DNA of 5,254 nucleotides, from assembly GCF_937996225.1 (NCBI RefSeq), contig NZ_CALKTC010000066.1, forward strand, positions 1-5,254. The letters are read 5' to 3'. The position numbers were made by a program, and so were the translations under genes. Each line of letters starts with the position of its first letter. Position 1 is the first letter of the stretch. Below the pieces are notes generated by a model, which did not search any database, was not told where the DNA came from, and saw only the letters and a list, made by a program, of their open reading frames with translations. Source of the DNA: an uncultured Campylobacter sp. GTDB lineage: Bacteria > Campylobacterota > Campylobacteria > Campylobacterales > Campylobacteraceae. Positions 4,929-5,254 of the stretch are shown here, one piece after another.

Positions 4929-4991
4929 ATGGCACAAAACACGATGAATGAAGCAGATCGTAACGAAAAGGAGCAGCGCAATGCTAGATAG
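4929..4991 (+). CDS. 20-residue micro-ORF leading into the membrane protein gene
   Basis: The ATG at 4929 has AAGGA (4915-4919) nine bases upstream and encodes a highly charged peptide, MAQNTMNEADRNEKEQRNAR. Its TAG at 4989-4991 lies inside the next gene, whose ATG is at 4981, so it could couple translation to that gene. No family is recognised, and it may be non-functional. Confidence 0.25.
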   Translation: MAQNTMNEADRNEKEQRNAR

Positions 4992-5254
4992 AATTGCCGC
5001 TTTTTTGACAGGTATAATGTGCTTCTTATATCTTATAAATTTTACGGTACATAAAAATGTAAAGATAGGCGAGAAATATATTAAATTTGATGATGCGGGT
5101 AGTTTGTGGATATTGCCTGCAATCGCATTTATAGTAATAGGTATTTCTGGCTTTTATTTTGCCTTCCGCTCTGAAAAGAACATAAAAAGATATCCGAAGT
5201 ATATGTGGTGCAAAGACTGCTTTAAATTTTACCGATACGAGGACGTCAAAGATA
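4981..5254 (+). CDS. Small membrane protein with CxxC motif, 3' end outside the window
   Basis: The frame is open to the right edge, showing 91 residues. The ATG at 4981 has AAGGAG (4968-4973) seven bases upstream. Two hydrophobic segments (about 5-22 and 42-62) flank a loop of about 20 residues with several lysines. After the second helix comes a basic stretch (RSEKNIKRYPKY) and then W-C-K-D-C (C77, C80), which could be the first half of a zinc ribbon; any second cysteine pair would lie beyond the window. The family is not recognised. It follows the Imm32-like genes in the same direction and may share their transcript. Codon use is AT-rich like that of its neighbours. Confidence 0.7.
   Translation, partial: MLDRIAAFLTGIMCFLYLINFTVHKNVKIGEKYIKFDDAGSLWILPAIAFIVIGISGFYFAFRSEKNIKRYPKYMWCKDCFKFYRYEDVKD

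Overview
The window looks like chromosomal DNA of a Campylobacterota species, most likely Campylobacter. The order NFACT-protein gene, cdsA, dxr matches my memory of this locus in C. jejuni. Non-coding stretches are full of AAATTT-type words, and promoters show a clear TATAAT -10 box with little or no -35. The core genes are more G+C-rich than C. jejuni: one 60-base line inside dxr (1741-1800) has 32 G+C by hand count. This suggests a higher-GC oral or gut species such as C. gracilis, C. rectus, C. showae or C. curvus. The species call is inference.

Bases 1-2303 are a housekeeping block on the + strand: the 3' end of an NFACT (RqcH-like) gene, then cdsA (CDP-diacylglycerol synthase), then dxr (non-mevalonate isoprenoid pathway). 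cdsA and dxr overlap by 7 bases and are probably translationally coupled. A short AT-rich hairpin follows dxr. Bases 2381-3331 encode a two-helix membrane-anchored DUF3137-type protein that starts with TTG. Bases 3332-3650 contain no credible gene. They hold degenerate repeats, a 14-base palindrome and a nested inverted repeat. A promoter and a tRNA-Val(GAC) gene follow (3700-3775). This tRNA has an apparent C3-A70 mispair in its acceptor stem.

Downstream of the tRNA the character changes. The DNA is AT-richer (21 G+C in 4441-4500), genes are small, and micro-ORFs overlap their neighbours. A TATAAT promoter leads into a leader with a 13-bp bulged stem-loop. Next comes an 86-residue protein that resembles an Imm32-type immunity protein. 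After it come a 30-codon ORF joined by ATGA and a GTG-started 172-residue protein. The 172-residue protein appears to contain two tandem copies of the 86-residue protein's core. Two more micro-ORFs follow, and then a membrane protein with a CxxC motif that runs off the right edge. I read this as a small accessory cluster, possibly orphan immunity genes of a polymorphic-toxin or contact-dependent system. No toxin, integrase or repeated tRNA end is visible in the window.

The most interesting points are the single/double relationship between the 86- and 172-residue proteins, the potentially switchable leader structure in front of them, and the repeat-rich spacer before the tRNA.
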